From contig NZ_CP109199.1 in NCBI RefSeq assembly GCF_036250065.1, positions 4,278,001 to 4,342,000 on the forward strand: DNA of 64,000 bases, in the 5' to 3' direction. This DNA comes from Micromonospora sp. NBC_01699 (GTDB taxonomy: Bacteria > Actinomycetota > Actinomycetes > Mycobacteriales > Micromonosporaceae). Below the pieces are notes generated by a model. That model searched no databases and was not told where the DNA came from. It saw nothing but the letters and a program-made list of their open reading frames with translations. The position numbers and the translations under genes were made by a program. Below, in pieces: positions 1-8,858 of this stretch. How positions within the stretch are numbered: the stretch's first letter is position 1; each line of letters opens with the position of its first letter.

Positions 1-1214
1 ACCAGGATCTCCCAGATGCCGGCGGCCCACCGCTTCTGCTGGTTCATGTAGTCCGCCCAGGAGCTGGGTCCCTCCCCGATCGCCACCACGTCCGGGGTGT
101 AGACGCCCTTCCACCGGTTTCCGGTCGCCGGGTTGGCCGCGGCGTGGATCCGGATGCTGGTCAGGTGGTCCTCGATGATCGAGTCCTGGTAGCCGCCGAT
201 GGTCGCCCAGGCCGCGGGTCGGTAGAGGTGGCCGGTGCCGGTGAGCAGCGGCGCGTCCAGGCCGTTCCCGCCGCGCGCGATCAGTCCGTTGTAGAGGTAC
301 TGCTGGACCGAGGCGCCGTGCGCGACCCAGTTCTCGTGCATGTTGCCGTAGACCTGCGGCGTCACCACGAACGCGACGTCCGGGTCGCGGAAGTAGCCGA
401 GGGTCCGCTCCAGGAAACCGGGCAGCGGCACGTGGTCGGGGTCGACGTTCGCGACCACGTCGTACCGGTGCTCGTGCTCGGCCCGCCAGGCGTTGTGGTT
501 GCCGGACTTGGTCCGGGCCCGGAACTCGCCGCCGGGCAGGTTGTACTCCGGCCGACCCTTCCGGGTGAAGTGACGTACGCCGAGCCGCGCGGCCATCTCC
601 CGTACGGCCGGGTCGTCGCCCTCGTCGAGGATCCAGACGTCGACCGGTCCGCAGTACACGATCTGTCTCATCCGGCGCAGCGTCCGCTCGGCGACCTCGA
701 TCGGTTCCTTGCTGGGCACGATGGTGGTGAGCAGGGCGACCCGCAGCCCGATCGGCGGGTCGACCGGGACCGGGTCCTTGGCGTTGAGGGCGAAGACCCA
801 GACCGACACGTTCTGCGCGACGCGGATCAGTTCGACGGCGACGACCACACAGAAGCCGATCCGGGCCAGCATCGTCTGCCAGTTCCCCGGTCCGAACACA
901 CCCGCGCCCGGTACGTGTGCGGGCAGCAGCAGCCAGCCGACGAAGACCAGCCCGGCGGTCGCGTTGACGAGCACCAGGATGGTCAGCACCAGTCGCGCGG
1001 CGGGCGAGGCGACGTGGCGGAACTCGATCGGGGCCCGCCCCTGCCGGGGCGTTACCAGCGGACCCGCGGTGGCCCCGCAGCCGGCGTACGCGACCCTGGC
1101 GTCGATGTTGCGCTGCCGACGACCGGGGTGCCGGTCCACTGCCACGGGTCCCGACGGGTCGGGGCGCCCGGACGGGGGCGGTTGGTACGGGTGTGTCCGG
1201 CCGGCGACGCTCAC
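1..1214 (-). CDS. Cellulose-synthase-like glycosyltransferase, family 2 (partial, 3' end outside window)
   Basis: About 404 codons are visible. The GTG start at 1214 follows a G-rich Shine-Dalgarno (GGGGGG). An N-terminal proline-rich cytoplasmic stretch is followed by two hydrophobic segments (around LVLTILVLVNATAGLVFVG and IGFCVVVAVELI), then the GT-A catalytic domain. It shows the processive GT2 signatures: the nucleotide-binding IVPSKEP strand, DEGDD, the DxD-like NVDPDH, TGTGHLYRPA, a general-base IEDH and the QQKRW (QxxRW) motif that ends the visible part. The family polymerises beta-glucans or related exopolysaccharides at the membrane from UDP-sugars. Further membrane helices are expected beyond the window edge. 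The next gene in the same orientation is another membrane glycosyltransferase, so an envelope or exopolysaccharide role is likely. The polymer is not predictable. Confidence 0.85.
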   Translation of the reverse strand, partial: MSVAGRTHPYQPPPSGRPDPSGPVAVDRHPGRRQRNIDARVAYAGCGATAGPLVTPRQGRAPIEFRHVASPAARLVLTILVLVNATAGLVFVGWLLLPAHVPGAGVFGPGNWQTMLARIGFCVVVAVELIRVAQNVSVWVFALNAKDPVPVDPPIGLRVALLTTIVPSKEPIEVAERTLRRMRQIVYCGPVDVWILDEGDDPAVREMAARLGVRHFTRKGRPEYNLPGGEFRARTKSGNHNAWRAEHEHRYDVVANVDPDHVPLPGFLERTLGYFRDPDVAFVVTPQVYGNMHENWVAHGASVQQYLYNGLIARGGNGLDAPLLTGTGHLYRPAAWATIGGYQDSIIEDHLTSIRIHAAANPATGNRWKGVYTPDVVAIGEGPSSWADYMNQQKRWAAGIWEIL

Positions 1215-1355
1215 GATCCCCCCAAAGAACCCGAACTCTGCTCGCGACAAACCCTGCTAGACCAGATCCTAAACGCCCTGTCGCGACATACCAGGCGATC
1301 CAAACGAGTCACCCGAAAGCCTGGCTACCCGGCAAGACGCCTCCGACAGAGCTGG

Positions 1356-2906
1356 TCAGACCCCCGTACGCTCGTCGACCAGCAGGGCCAGCGTGAATCC
1401 GGTCAGCCGCCACACCTGCGCGATCTGGTAACGCGTACGCAGGACCTGCTCCTTGCGCTCACCGAGGGCGTGGACGGGGTCGGTCTGGGCACCGGGGCGG
1501 ACCACCCAGATCCGGCGGGCGTCACCGAGACAGCGGGCGACGTCGGCACACTCACCGGTCGAGAGCTGCCCGTCGGCCCGTACCGGACCGGTGGCGAGCA
1601 GGTCCACCGGCTGACGGTCGGCCGACAGGTAGCGGGCGAGCACACCCCGGCCGTCCCAGCCACCGGCCCCGCCGACCGCGCCGTAGACAACACCGTCGCC
1701 GGTACGCATCCCGGACTCGACTATCTGGGCGAGGTGACGGGTCGCCTGCCGGTGTCCGTCGGGGGCCCGGAACGCCGCCTGGACCGGCAGGCCGATCAAC
1801 CCGATCGCGACCAGCACCGCCACGCCCCACCGGGCGGGTACCCGACCCAGGGCGGCCGCGCCGAGCGTCGCCCAGGCCGGCAGGGTGAAGATCAGGCTCT
1901 GCGCCAACCCCAGCGGGGTCACCGACGCCACGAGCAGCAGGACCAGCAGCGGCACCACCGCCCACGCGGTGCAGATCGCCGCGGCGTACCGCAGCGGGAG
2001 GCTGAACAGGGCCAGTCCGAGCAGCAGCAGGCCGAGTGCGGTGGCACCGAACAGGTCCCTCGGTGTCGCGGCGAGCAGCTGCCCGCCGGGGTCGGCGATC
2101 CGGCCGAGCCCGGTCGCGTACCGGGCGCCGAGCAGGAACAGCCCGGCCACCGGGAGCACCCCGGCGCCCGCCGCCACCAACCACCGGTACCCGACCTTCC
2201 GCCCGAAGGCGAGCACCACCCAGCCGTGCCCGGCGAGCAGCACCAGCGCGACCGCGTGGGACAGCCCGAGAAGCGCGACCGCCACCGCGTACGCGACGAA
2301 CCGCCAGCGGCTCGGCCGGTCGATGACGAGCACCAGGAACAGCGTCGCCAGTACGGCGGCGAGCAGGGCGAACGCGTACGGTCGGGCCTCCTGCGCGTAC
2401 CTGGTCGAGGTCGGCAGCAGCGCGAAGATCACCCCGGCGAACAGGCCGACGCGGGGGGTGAACAGCCGGCCGCCCAGCACCCCGACGAGGGCCGCGGCGG
2501 CGGTCATGGCGAGCGCCGAGGGCGCCCGCAGGGCCAGGTCGGAGGTGCCGAGATACTCCGCCCACGCCCGCATGAACAGGTGGTAGGGGATGCCGGTGAC
2601 ATCGGCCCAGCGCTGCGGGGACCAGTTCTCCCGCCAGGTCGAGGTGGCCATGCCCCAGGTGCCGAGTTCGTCCCGCCAGAGTCCGGGGGCGGCGGCTCCC
2701 CGTACGCCGAGCGCGCCCATCAGCAGGGCCGGCACCAGCCACGGCGCGATCCGCCAACCGAGCCTCCGCCCGGCCGCGCCGCCGTCCGCGGAGCGGTCCG
2801 CCGCCCCGGCACGGCGTCCCCGCCCGTCCCGGTCCTCGCCCCAGGGATCCTCGACACCGTCCGGACGCCCGATTCGGGGCATCACCACGGTTTCCGCATC
2901 CTTCAT
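1356..2906 (-). CDS. GT-C type membrane glycosyltransferase (ArnT/PMT-like)
   Basis: 516 aa, multipass. A charged 50-residue N-terminus is followed by about 10-12 hydrophobic helices. The first extracytoplasmic loop carries WRDELGTWGMA, the acidic D-E motif of polyprenyl-phosphate-sugar-dependent GT-C enzymes (GT39/GT83 type). Further on, TSTRYAQEARPYAFALL is the usual second-loop signature. The C-terminus is a small soluble domain. The family moves a sugar from a lipid carrier onto protein, lipid or polysaccharide on the outer face of the membrane. It lies 141 bp upstream of the GT2 gene in the same direction, which fits a shared envelope-glycan role. A second in-frame ATG lies 8 codons in. 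The substrate is unknown. Confidence 0.7.
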   Translation of the reverse strand: MKDAETVVMPRIGRPDGVEDPWGEDRDGRGRRAGAADRSADGGAAGRRLGWRIAPWLVPALLMGALGVRGAAAPGLWRDELGTWGMATSTWRENWSPQRWADVTGIPYHLFMRAWAEYLGTSDLALRAPSALAMTAAAALVGVLGGRLFTPRVGLFAGVIFALLPTSTRYAQEARPYAFALLAAVLATLFLVLVIDRPSRWRFVAYAVAVALLGLSHAVALVLLAGHGWVVLAFGRKVGYRWLVAAGAGVLPVAGLFLLGARYATGLGRIADPGGQLLAATPRDLFGATALGLLLLGLALFSLPLRYAAAICTAWAVVPLLVLLLVASVTPLGLAQSLIFTLPAWATLGAAALGRVPARWGVAVLVAIGLIGLPVQAAFRAPDGHRQATRHLAQIVESGMRTGDGVVYGAVGGAGGWDGRGVLARYLSADRQPVDLLATGPVRADGQLSTGECADVARCLGDARRIWVVRPGAQTDPVHALGERKEQVLRTRYQIAQVWRLTGFTLALLVDERTGV

Positions 2907-3139
2907 CGTGCCTCACGCTTCCCTACGGATCGGGCGGTCAGGGCCACGGCGAGGCCGCCGGCGAAGCGGTGCCGGGACAGGGGGTTCCGAGTGGTCGGGT
3001 CAGGGCCGCACGACCCCTACCCGTGGGCCGGGCTGTCACCTGGATGCTAGTGAGACGGGTACGGAGAAACGCCACGAATGCGAAGCAACCACGGTCGTAC
3101 GGTGTGCTGCCGGCGCGTCATCGCACGAACGGGTGACAG

Positions 3140-4033
3140 TCAGCCGGATTGCCCGGACGGGCTCGGGCCGGGTTTCTCCCCGACCCCGCCCCGGCCGCCC
3201 GGCCGGGTGCTGGCCAGCCAGATCCCGAAGATCATCGCCAGTACGGCCGGCACTTCGATCAGCAACCGCAGCCCGCTGATCGAGAGCGTCTCGTGGAAGG
3301 CGGTCACCCCGATCACCACGCTGGCGATCGGATCGACCAGGGTGATCGCGGTCAGCGGTGCGGCGAGCGGACCGTTCTGGAACGCGTTCTGGTTCAGCAT
3401 CACGCCGGTCAGCCCGACCACTATCAGGGCGTAGAGGTGCCAGTCGGTGAGTATCGCGAACGGGTCGGCGAAGGCCCGCCCGGTGAATGCCTTCAGCAGC
3501 ACCGCCACCCCGGCGTAGAAGATGCCGGTGGCGATCCCGAGCAGGGTGCCGCGCAGGGCGCTGGTCGCCCGGTGGGCCAGGGCGAGGCAGAGGGCGACCG
3601 CCGCGCCCGAGCCGATCGCCACCCCCAGCCAGCCCATCACCGACGGCTCGGACAGTCCGGGTCGGGGGCGGGCGACGATGAGGAAGGCGCCGAGCCCGAC
3701 CACGCACGAGGTGACGGCGATGACGTCGCGGGGATGCGGACGCCGACGGTCCAGTGCCGCCTCCAGCGGGATGGCCAGGAACATGCCACTGATCAGCAAC
3801 GGCTGGACCAGGGTCAGCGGCCCGAACCGGAGCGCCACCGCCTGGAGCACGGTGCCGGTGATGTCCGGCACCTTACCCAGCAGCCAGCTCGGTCGGCGCA
3901 ACAGCCGCATGAACAGCCGGGGATCGAAGGTCTGGTGCGGCGGTTCCCGGCGGGCGGCGCGTTGTTGCAGCGCCGCTCCCGTCGCGAAACAGGCAGCGGC
4001 GCAGAGTGCCAGCAGGACCGCCAGGGGCGTCAC
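3140..4033 (-). CDS. DMT-superfamily (EamA-like) membrane protein
   Basis: A membrane protein of about 297 aa with some 9-10 hydrophobic segments. It starts VTPLAVLLALCAAACFATGAAL and contains repeated pairs of helices with short loops, as in the drug/metabolite transporter superfamily. Conserved features include FGPLTLVQPLL in the first half and LTAITLVDPIASVVIGV in the second half, equivalent positions of the internal duplication. A longer frame opens at 4123, but its extra 30 residues are polar and unconserved in style, so the GTG at 4033 is preferred. It is a single gene, convergent with nothing, followed by 233 bp with no gene before the GT-C gene. The substrate is unknown. Confidence 0.7.
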   Translation of the reverse strand: MTPLAVLLALCAAACFATGAALQQRAARREPPHQTFDPRLFMRLLRRPSWLLGKVPDITGTVLQAVALRFGPLTLVQPLLISGMFLAIPLEAALDRRRPHPRDVIAVTSCVVGLGAFLIVARPRPGLSEPSVMGWLGVAIGSGAAVALCLALAHRATSALRGTLLGIATGIFYAGVAVLLKAFTGRAFADPFAILTDWHLYALIVVGLTGVMLNQNAFQNGPLAAPLTAITLVDPIASVVIGVTAFHETLSISGLRLLIEVPAVLAMIFGIWLASTRPGGRGGVGEKPGPSPSGQSG

Positions 4034-4129
4034 GCGGCGTCCCGCCTGCGACGAGGGCCCCACGATCCCGTACGCACACGGTAACGCTACGCGACCATCG
4101 TCGCCTCGGTGCCGGAGTTCCATGGCAGG

Positions 4130-4173
4130 TCACGGAGGGTTCGGCCGGACGGACCGGGCCGAACCCTCCGTGA
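4130..4173 (-). terminator. Strong intrinsic terminator hairpin behind the sugar ABC operon
   Basis: Perfect 17-bp inverted repeat: TCACGGAGGGTTCGGCC at 4130-4146 and its complement at 4157-4173, with a 10-nt loop. It lies 17 nt past the sugC stop codon on the minus strand. There is no T-tract, which is usual for actinomycete terminators. It also isolates the operon from the DMT-family gene. Confidence 0.85.
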
Positions 4174-4190
4174 TCGACGCGCTGACCGGT

Positions 4191-5399
4191 TCAGGACGCG
4201 AGGGCGCCCGCGGCGCGGCCCTCGTGCAGGGTCAGGTTGCGTCCGTCGGCCGGGTCGAACAGGTGGATCTTCTCCAGGTTGAACCAGATCCGGCGGCTCT
4301 CCCCCTCCCGTACCGTCGACTCCGCCGACAGCCGGGTCACCAGGTTGGCGCCGGTGCCGCCCAGCTCCTCAGCGCCCGCGTCGGCGGCGAGCTCCCGCAA
4401 CTCGGCCGCAGTGGCCCGCTCCCCCTCGACGGTGAGGTAGACGTACTTGTCCGAGCCCATGGACTCGACGATCTCGACCGGCGCCTCGAACTCCGCTCCC
4501 CGGGCGCGGGTGTCGTCGTCGACCAGGGCCGCGTCCTCGAAGTGCTCCGGGCGGATGCCGAGAATCAGATTCCGGGGAGCGTCGGCGGCCGCCAACTCGC
4601 GCCGGAGACGGTCGCCCAGCGGCAGTTCGCCCAGCGCCGTCCGCAACCGGTCCTCGGCCGCCTCGGCCGGCAGGAAGTTCATCGACGGCGAGCCGATGAA
4701 GCCGGCGACGAACAGGTTCACCGGGTGGTCGTACAGCTCCTGCGGCGGGCCGACCTGCTGCACCGCGCCGGCCCGCATGATCACCACCCGGTCACCGAGC
4801 GTCATCGCCTCGGTCTGGTCGTGGGTGACGTAGACGGTCGTCGTACCGAGCTGCTTCTGCAACCGGGACACCACCGTACGCATCTGCACCCGCAGTTTCG
4901 CATCCAGGTTGGACAGCGGCTCGTCCATCAGGAACGCCTTCGGACTGCGGACGATCGCCCGGCCCATGGCCACCCGTTGGCGCTGCCCGCCGGAGAGGTT
5001 GGCCGGCTTGCGGTCGAGCAGCGCGGTCAGCTCCAGCACCCGCGCGGCGTCGTCAACCTTCCGCTCGATGGTCGCCTTGTCCAGCTTCGCCAGCCGCAAC
5101 GGGAAGGCCATGTTCTCCCGGACCGTCATGTTCGGGTAGAGGGCGTACGACTGGAACACCATGGCGATGTCCCGGTCCCTGGGTGCCCGGTCGTTGACCC
5201 GCTGCCCGTCGATCCGCAGTTCGCCGCCGCTGATGTCCTCCAGCCCGGCGATCATGTTCAGGGTGGTCGACTTGCCGCACCCCGACGGGCCGACCAGGAT
5301 CACGAACTCGCCGTCGGCGATCTCCAGGTCCACGTCGTGCACCGCCACGGTCCCGTCCGGGAACCGCTTGCTCACCTTGTCCAGCACGATGTCAGCCAC
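4191..5399 (-). CDS. sugC: Trehalose/maltose-type ABC transporter ATP-binding protein
   Basis: 402 aa. The ATPase domain spans roughly residues 1-235: Walker A GPSGCGKST, Q-loop VFQSYALYPNMTV, signature LSGGQRQRVAMGRA, Walker B FLMDEPLSNLD and H-loop YVTHDQ. A C-terminal OB-fold regulatory domain of about 160 residues follows, with the GIRPEHF motif typical of the MalK/UgpC/SugC/MsmX group. Such subunits energise carbohydrate importers and can serve more than one importer. It is the last gene of the lpqY-sugA-sugB-sugC operon, 6 nt downstream of sugB. The trehalose assignment comes from the gene order and the binding protein, not from this subunit. Confidence 0.85.
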   Translation of the reverse strand: MADIVLDKVSKRFPDGTVAVHDVDLEIADGEFVILVGPSGCGKSTTLNMIAGLEDISGGELRIDGQRVNDRAPRDRDIAMVFQSYALYPNMTVRENMAFPLRLAKLDKATIERKVDDAARVLELTALLDRKPANLSGGQRQRVAMGRAIVRSPKAFLMDEPLSNLDAKLRVQMRTVVSRLQKQLGTTTVYVTHDQTEAMTLGDRVVIMRAGAVQQVGPPQELYDHPVNLFVAGFIGSPSMNFLPAEAAEDRLRTALGELPLGDRLRRELAAADAPRNLILGIRPEHFEDAALVDDDTRARGAEFEAPVEIVESMGSDKYVYLTVEGERATAAELRELAADAGAEELGGTGANLVTRLSAESTVREGESRRIWFNLEKIHLFDPADGRNLTLHEGRAAGALAS

Positions 5400-5405
5400 A
5401 ACAAT

Positions 5406-6245
5406 TCACCCCTTGACTGCGCCGGAGGTCAGACCGGACACGATGCGGCGCTGGAAGAACAGCACGAACAGAATGATCGGAACGGTGATCACGACCGCGG
5501 CCGCGCAGATCGCCCCGGTCGGGTCCTCGAACTGCGACTCGCCGGTGAAGAACGACAACGCGACCGGCACCGTACGGGACCGCTCGGTCGAGGTGAGCGA
5601 GATCGCGAACAGGAAGTCGTTCCAGCAGAAGATGAAGACCAGGATCGCCGTGGTGAACACCCCCGGCGCGGCCAGTGGTGCGATCACCCGCCGGAACGCC
5701 TGGCCCTGGGTCGCGCCGTCCATCTTCGCCGCCTTCTCCAGGTCCCACGGGATCTGCTTGAAGAACGCCGAGAGCGTGTAGATGGCCAACGGCAGGGCGA
5801 ACGTGATGTACGGCAGGATCAGCCCCGGCCAGGTGTCGAAGAGCCCCAGCGACCGCTCGATCTCGAACAGCGGGGAGACCAGCGACACCTGCGGGAACAT
5901 CGCGATCAGCAGGGAGAGCCCGACCAGCAGCTTCTTGCCGGGGAAGTCCAGCCGGGCGACCGCGTACGCGGCCATGGTGCCGAGCACCACGGCGATCGCC
6001 GTGGCGATCAGCGCGATGCCGATCGAGTTGGCCAACGCCCGGACGAACTGGTCGGTGGCGAAGATGGTCCGATAGTTGTCCAGGGTCCACTCACGCGGGA
6101 CGAAGTTGCCGTCGGTGAGCGTGGCGGTGGTCTTGAACGACAGCGACGCGATCCAGAGCACCGGGACCAGCGCGAACACCACCACTACCAGGTCCAGCAG
6201 TCCCCACCGCCACTTCGCCGCGGCGGTGCTGTCGGCGGCCGACAT
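5406..6245 (-). CDS. sugB: Carbohydrate ABC transporter permease (SugB/MalG type)
   Basis: 279 aa with six predicted transmembrane helices. The ABC permease EAA loop is visible as [21 protein letters not shown], which contacts the ATPase. The N-terminus lacks a signal peptide and starts with a short cytoplasmic tail before the first helix. The start ATG shares one base with the TGA of the upstream permease gene (TGATG), so translation is coupled. It forms the membrane channel with SugA. The family is certain; trehalose as substrate is inferred from operon order and LpqY similarity. Confidence 0.85.
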   Translation of the reverse strand: MSAADSTAAAKWRWGLLDLVVVVFALVPVLWIASLSFKTTATLTDGNFVPREWTLDNYRTIFATDQFVRALANSIGIALIATAIAVVLGTMAAYAVARLDFPGKKLLVGLSLLIAMFPQVSLVSPLFEIERSLGLFDTWPGLILPYITFALPLAIYTLSAFFKQIPWDLEKAAKMDGATQGQAFRRVIAPLAAPGVFTTAILVFIFCWNDFLFAISLTSTERSRTVPVALSFFTGESQFEDPTGAICAAAVVITVPIILFVLFFQRRIVSGLTSGAVKG

Positions 6246-7228
6246 CAGCGCCTCCCCTCGTCGGCGCTGCCGGGGGCGGCGGTGCCGAACAGCTTCACGA
6301 ATACGAACGCGATGATCGCCACGGTCAGGAAGATGAGCACCGACATGGTCGAGCCGATGCCGAGGTTCAGCCCCCGCATCAGGTTGTTGTAGGCCAGCAT
6401 CGACACCGACGAGGTCTCGTTCGCCCCGGCGGTCAGCACGAAGATGTTGTCGAAGACCCGGAACGCGTCCAGCGTCCGGAACAGCAGGGCGACCAGGATC
6501 GCCGGCTTCATCACCGGCAGCATCACCTTCGTGAACCGCTGCCAGCCGGTGGCGCCGTCCATCGAGGCCGCCTTGAGCAGGTCCTCGGGCACCAGGGCCA
6601 GCCCGGCCATCAGCAACAGCGCCATGAACGGGGTGGTCTTCCAGATCTCGGCGACCATGATGATCCCCAGCGCGCTGGCCCGCTCGGTCAGCGGCGCACC
6701 GTCACCGAACAGGGTGGCCAGGTAACCCGTGCCGGGTGTCCAGGCGTACCGCCAGGAGAAGGCCGCAACGACGGTGACGATCCCGTACGGGATCAGGGCG
6801 GCCGTGCGGACCAGCCCGCGCCCGACGATGGTCCGGTGCATCACGATGGCCAGTCCCATGCCCAGCACCAGTTCGACGGCGACCGTCACGACGGTGATCA
6901 ACATGGTCACGCCGAACGCCGTCCACCAGAACTCGTTGCTCAGCACGGTGGCGTAGTTGGCGAGCCCGACGAACTCCCGCTGGTCCGGAAACTTCAGGTC
7001 GAACCGCTGCAACGACAGCCAGACCGAATAGAGGATCGGGTACGCGGTGACCGCGACCATCACGAACGCTGCCGGGGCGCAGAGCAGCCAGGCCAACCGC
7101 CGCTCGGCCCGCTTACCCTCGCTCAGCGCCGCCGCGGCCCGCCGCTGCGACGGTATGCGGCCGGGCGCACGGCTCGGTTCCGCCGTCGCCGCCGGCTCCG
7201 GGACGGTGTCGGTACGCGGCCCGCTCAC
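6245..7228 (-). CDS. sugA: Carbohydrate ABC transporter permease (SugA/MalF type)
   Basis: 327 aa from the GTG at 7228, which overlaps the stop of the binding-protein gene as GTGA. The frame is open further upstream to 7636, but that part is only a shadow of lpqY. A cytoplasmic tail of about 55 residues precedes six transmembrane helices starting at [20 protein letters not shown]. The EAA loop is [22 protein letters not shown]. It pairs with SugB as the heterodimeric channel of the importer. The 1-base and 4-base overlaps on either side show a tightly coupled operon. Confidence 0.85.
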   Translation of the reverse strand: MSGPRTDTVPEPAATAEPSRAPGRIPSQRRAAAALSEGKRAERRLAWLLCAPAAFVMVAVTAYPILYSVWLSLQRFDLKFPDQREFVGLANYATVLSNEFWWTAFGVTMLITVVTVAVELVLGMGLAIVMHRTIVGRGLVRTAALIPYGIVTVVAAFSWRYAWTPGTGYLATLFGDGAPLTERASALGIIMVAEIWKTTPFMALLLMAGLALVPEDLLKAASMDGATGWQRFTKVMLPVMKPAILVALLFRTLDAFRVFDNIFVLTAGANETSSVSMLAYNNLMRGLNLGIGSTMSVLIFLTVAIIAFVFVKLFGTAAPGSADEGRR

Positions 7229-8511
7229 GGCAGTACCCCCTTGGACTCCAGCGCGTCCTGTGCCGCGTCCCGCAACCGGTCGGCGGTCTGTTCGGGTCGG
7301 ATGCCGCCGGGCGGGGAGAGCGTCGCCGACAGCACGGTGGAGATGTTCTGGTAGGCCGGGCTGCGCGGCCGGGTCGCCGCGTCCCGCAGCTCTTCGAGGA
7401 TGGTGTCGCGCATCGGGTACGCCTGCGCCATCTCCGGCTCCGCATAGACACTCTCGATCGTCGGCGGCACACCGTCGTTGACCGCCGAGAACTTCTGGTG
7501 CTCGGCGCTGCGCAGGCAGGCCGCCGCCTCGAACGACTCGGCCGGGTGGCGCGAGTAGCGGCTGACCGCCAGGTTCACCCCGCCGATCGTCACCCGGCTC
7601 GGGGTCTGCGGGTCCACGCCGGGGAAGCGCGCCCACTTCACCTTCTTCGCCAGCTCCGGGTCGGCCTCCTGCATCGCCGGGTAGACGAACGGCCAGTTGA
7701 GCTGGAAGGCGCCGCCGCCGGACTGGAACTCCAGCCGGGCCTGGTCCTCGATCGTGTTCGAGAACGACGGGGTCGTGACGCCCGCGGTGGCGAACCGGCG
7801 CAGCACCTCCAGCGCGCGGACCGCGCCGTCGTCGAAGACGGCCTTCGTGCCGTCGTCGTTGAGGATCTGCCCACCGGCGCTGGCGACCAGGGTGTTGTAG
7901 AGGACCACCAGACCCTCGTACTGGGCACCCATGGTGATCACCCGGTACGGGCCACCGCGCGACTTCAACTGCTGCGCCATCTCGATCATCTCGTCCCAGG
8001 TACGGGGCGCCCGGTCGACCAGGTCGGACCGGTACCAGAGCAGCTGCACGTTGGTGTTCTTCGGCGCGGCGAAGAGCTTGCCCTCGTACCGGGCGGTTTC
8101 CAGCGGTCCGGAAAGGGTGCCGCGCTCCGCCTCAGCCCGCTGCGCTCCGGTCCACTCCCGCAACCAGCCGGCGCTGGCGAACTCCTGGGTCCAGGTCACG
8201 TCCAGCCCGAGTACGTCCATGCCGCTGTCCTCGGCGGCCAGCCGGCGGACCAGTTGCACCCGCTGGTCGTCGGCGGCCCGGGGCAGGATCCGGTACGCGA
8301 TCCGGTACCGGCCGCCGGCCTGCGCGTTGCAGTCGTCGACCACCTGCTGGAGGTTCTGCTCCGGCGGGTAGTAGAGGTTGACCGTGGGCGGCCCACCGTC
8401 ACCACCGGCACCGCAGGCCGCCAGCGGGGCCAGCAGGGCCAGCCCGGCGGCGGCACAGGCGAGCCGGAACCCAACCGGGCGCGCCGGTCGGGCGGCGTCC
8501 GGCTCACTCAT
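7225..8511 (-). CDS. lpqY: LpqY-like trehalose-binding lipoprotein
   Basis: 428 aa extracellular solute-binding lipoprotein of family 1. The signal peptide ends in the lipobox LAAC (Cys near residue 33). Recalled mycobacterial LpqY resembles it through much of its length: a LDVTWTQEFASAGW segment near residue 100, NVQLLWYRSDLV, QLNWPFVYP, SRVTIGGVNLAVS near residue 290, a C-terminal region around YPMRDTILEEL, and the ending LP. LpqY delivers trehalose to SugABC, recycling the trehalose released during mycolate-type or other envelope metabolism. Other disaccharides remain possible, because this organism probably lacks mycolates. It is the first gene of the operon and has no good ribosome-binding site of its own; see the leader ORF at 8504-8626. 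Confidence 0.75.
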   Translation of the reverse strand: MSEPDAARPARPVGFRLACAAAGLALLAPLAACGAGGDGGPPTVNLYYPPEQNLQQVVDDCNAQAGGRYRIAYRILPRAADDQRVQLVRRLAAEDSGMDVLGLDVTWTQEFASAGWLREWTGAQRAEAERGTLSGPLETARYEGKLFAAPKNTNVQLLWYRSDLVDRAPRTWDEMIEMAQQLKSRGGPYRVITMGAQYEGLVVLYNTLVASAGGQILNDDGTKAVFDDGAVRALEVLRRFATAGVTTPSFSNTIEDQARLEFQSGGGAFQLNWPFVYPAMQEADPELAKKVKWARFPGVDPQTPSRVTIGGVNLAVSRYSRHPAESFEAAACLRSAEHQKFSAVNDGVPPTIESVYAEPEMAQAYPMRDTILEELRDAATRPRSPAYQNISTVLSATLSPPGGIRPEQTADRLRDAAQDALESKGVLP

Positions 8512-8626
8512 GGCGGCACCCGGTCCTGATCCGCAGCGGCACCGGGCCGGTTCGGTGCCGCGTGCCGCGCCGGGCGGTCGGCGTACGGTCCCGACCGGTC
8601 GTCACACCACAGTGATCGCTCATCAT
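8504..8626 (-). CDS. Candidate 40-codon leader ORF overlapping the lpqY start
   Basis: Tandem ATGs at 8626 and 8623 follow an excellent Shine-Dalgarno (GGAGGGAAGGG). The frame MMSDHCGVTTGRDRTPTA... is 40 aa, Arg-rich, and ends with a TGA inside the first codons of lpqY, in a different frame. lpqY itself lacks a clear ribosome-binding site, so ribosomes leaving the leader could reinitiate at lpqY. Whether the peptide has any function is unknown. It may instead be a chance ORF, and its composition is that of non-coding high-GC DNA. Confidence 0.3.
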   Translation of the reverse strand: MMSDHCGVTTGRDRTPTARRGTRHRTGPVPLRIRTGCRHE

Positions 8627-8858
8627 GTGCCCTTCCCTCCACGACGGCCGGAGCGCGTCCGTGCCCCGGCCCACGGCGAGCGACATCGCACCCGGCCGTG
8701 GCTGCCCCGGCGGCCGACGGTGCGCTGTCGCCCGGTCCCACTGCCCTCCGGCGAACCCGGCGAAACCTCGTGACCAGGCACGGGTCCGACCCGTATGGTT
8801 GCGCGCCGATCACCACTAGGCTGTCGGAGAGACGTACGTCGATCGTAGAGGGGCAGCG

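Noticed and set aside
144-3050. A 968-codon open frame on the plus strand
   Set aside because: It has the Arg/Pro/Gly-rich composition of antisense frames in high-GC DNA and covers the GT2 and GT-C genes, which carry recognisable motifs on the minus strand.
3522-6392. A 956-codon plus-strand frame over the ABC operon
   Set aside because: Antisense of sugC and sugB; no domain and biased composition.
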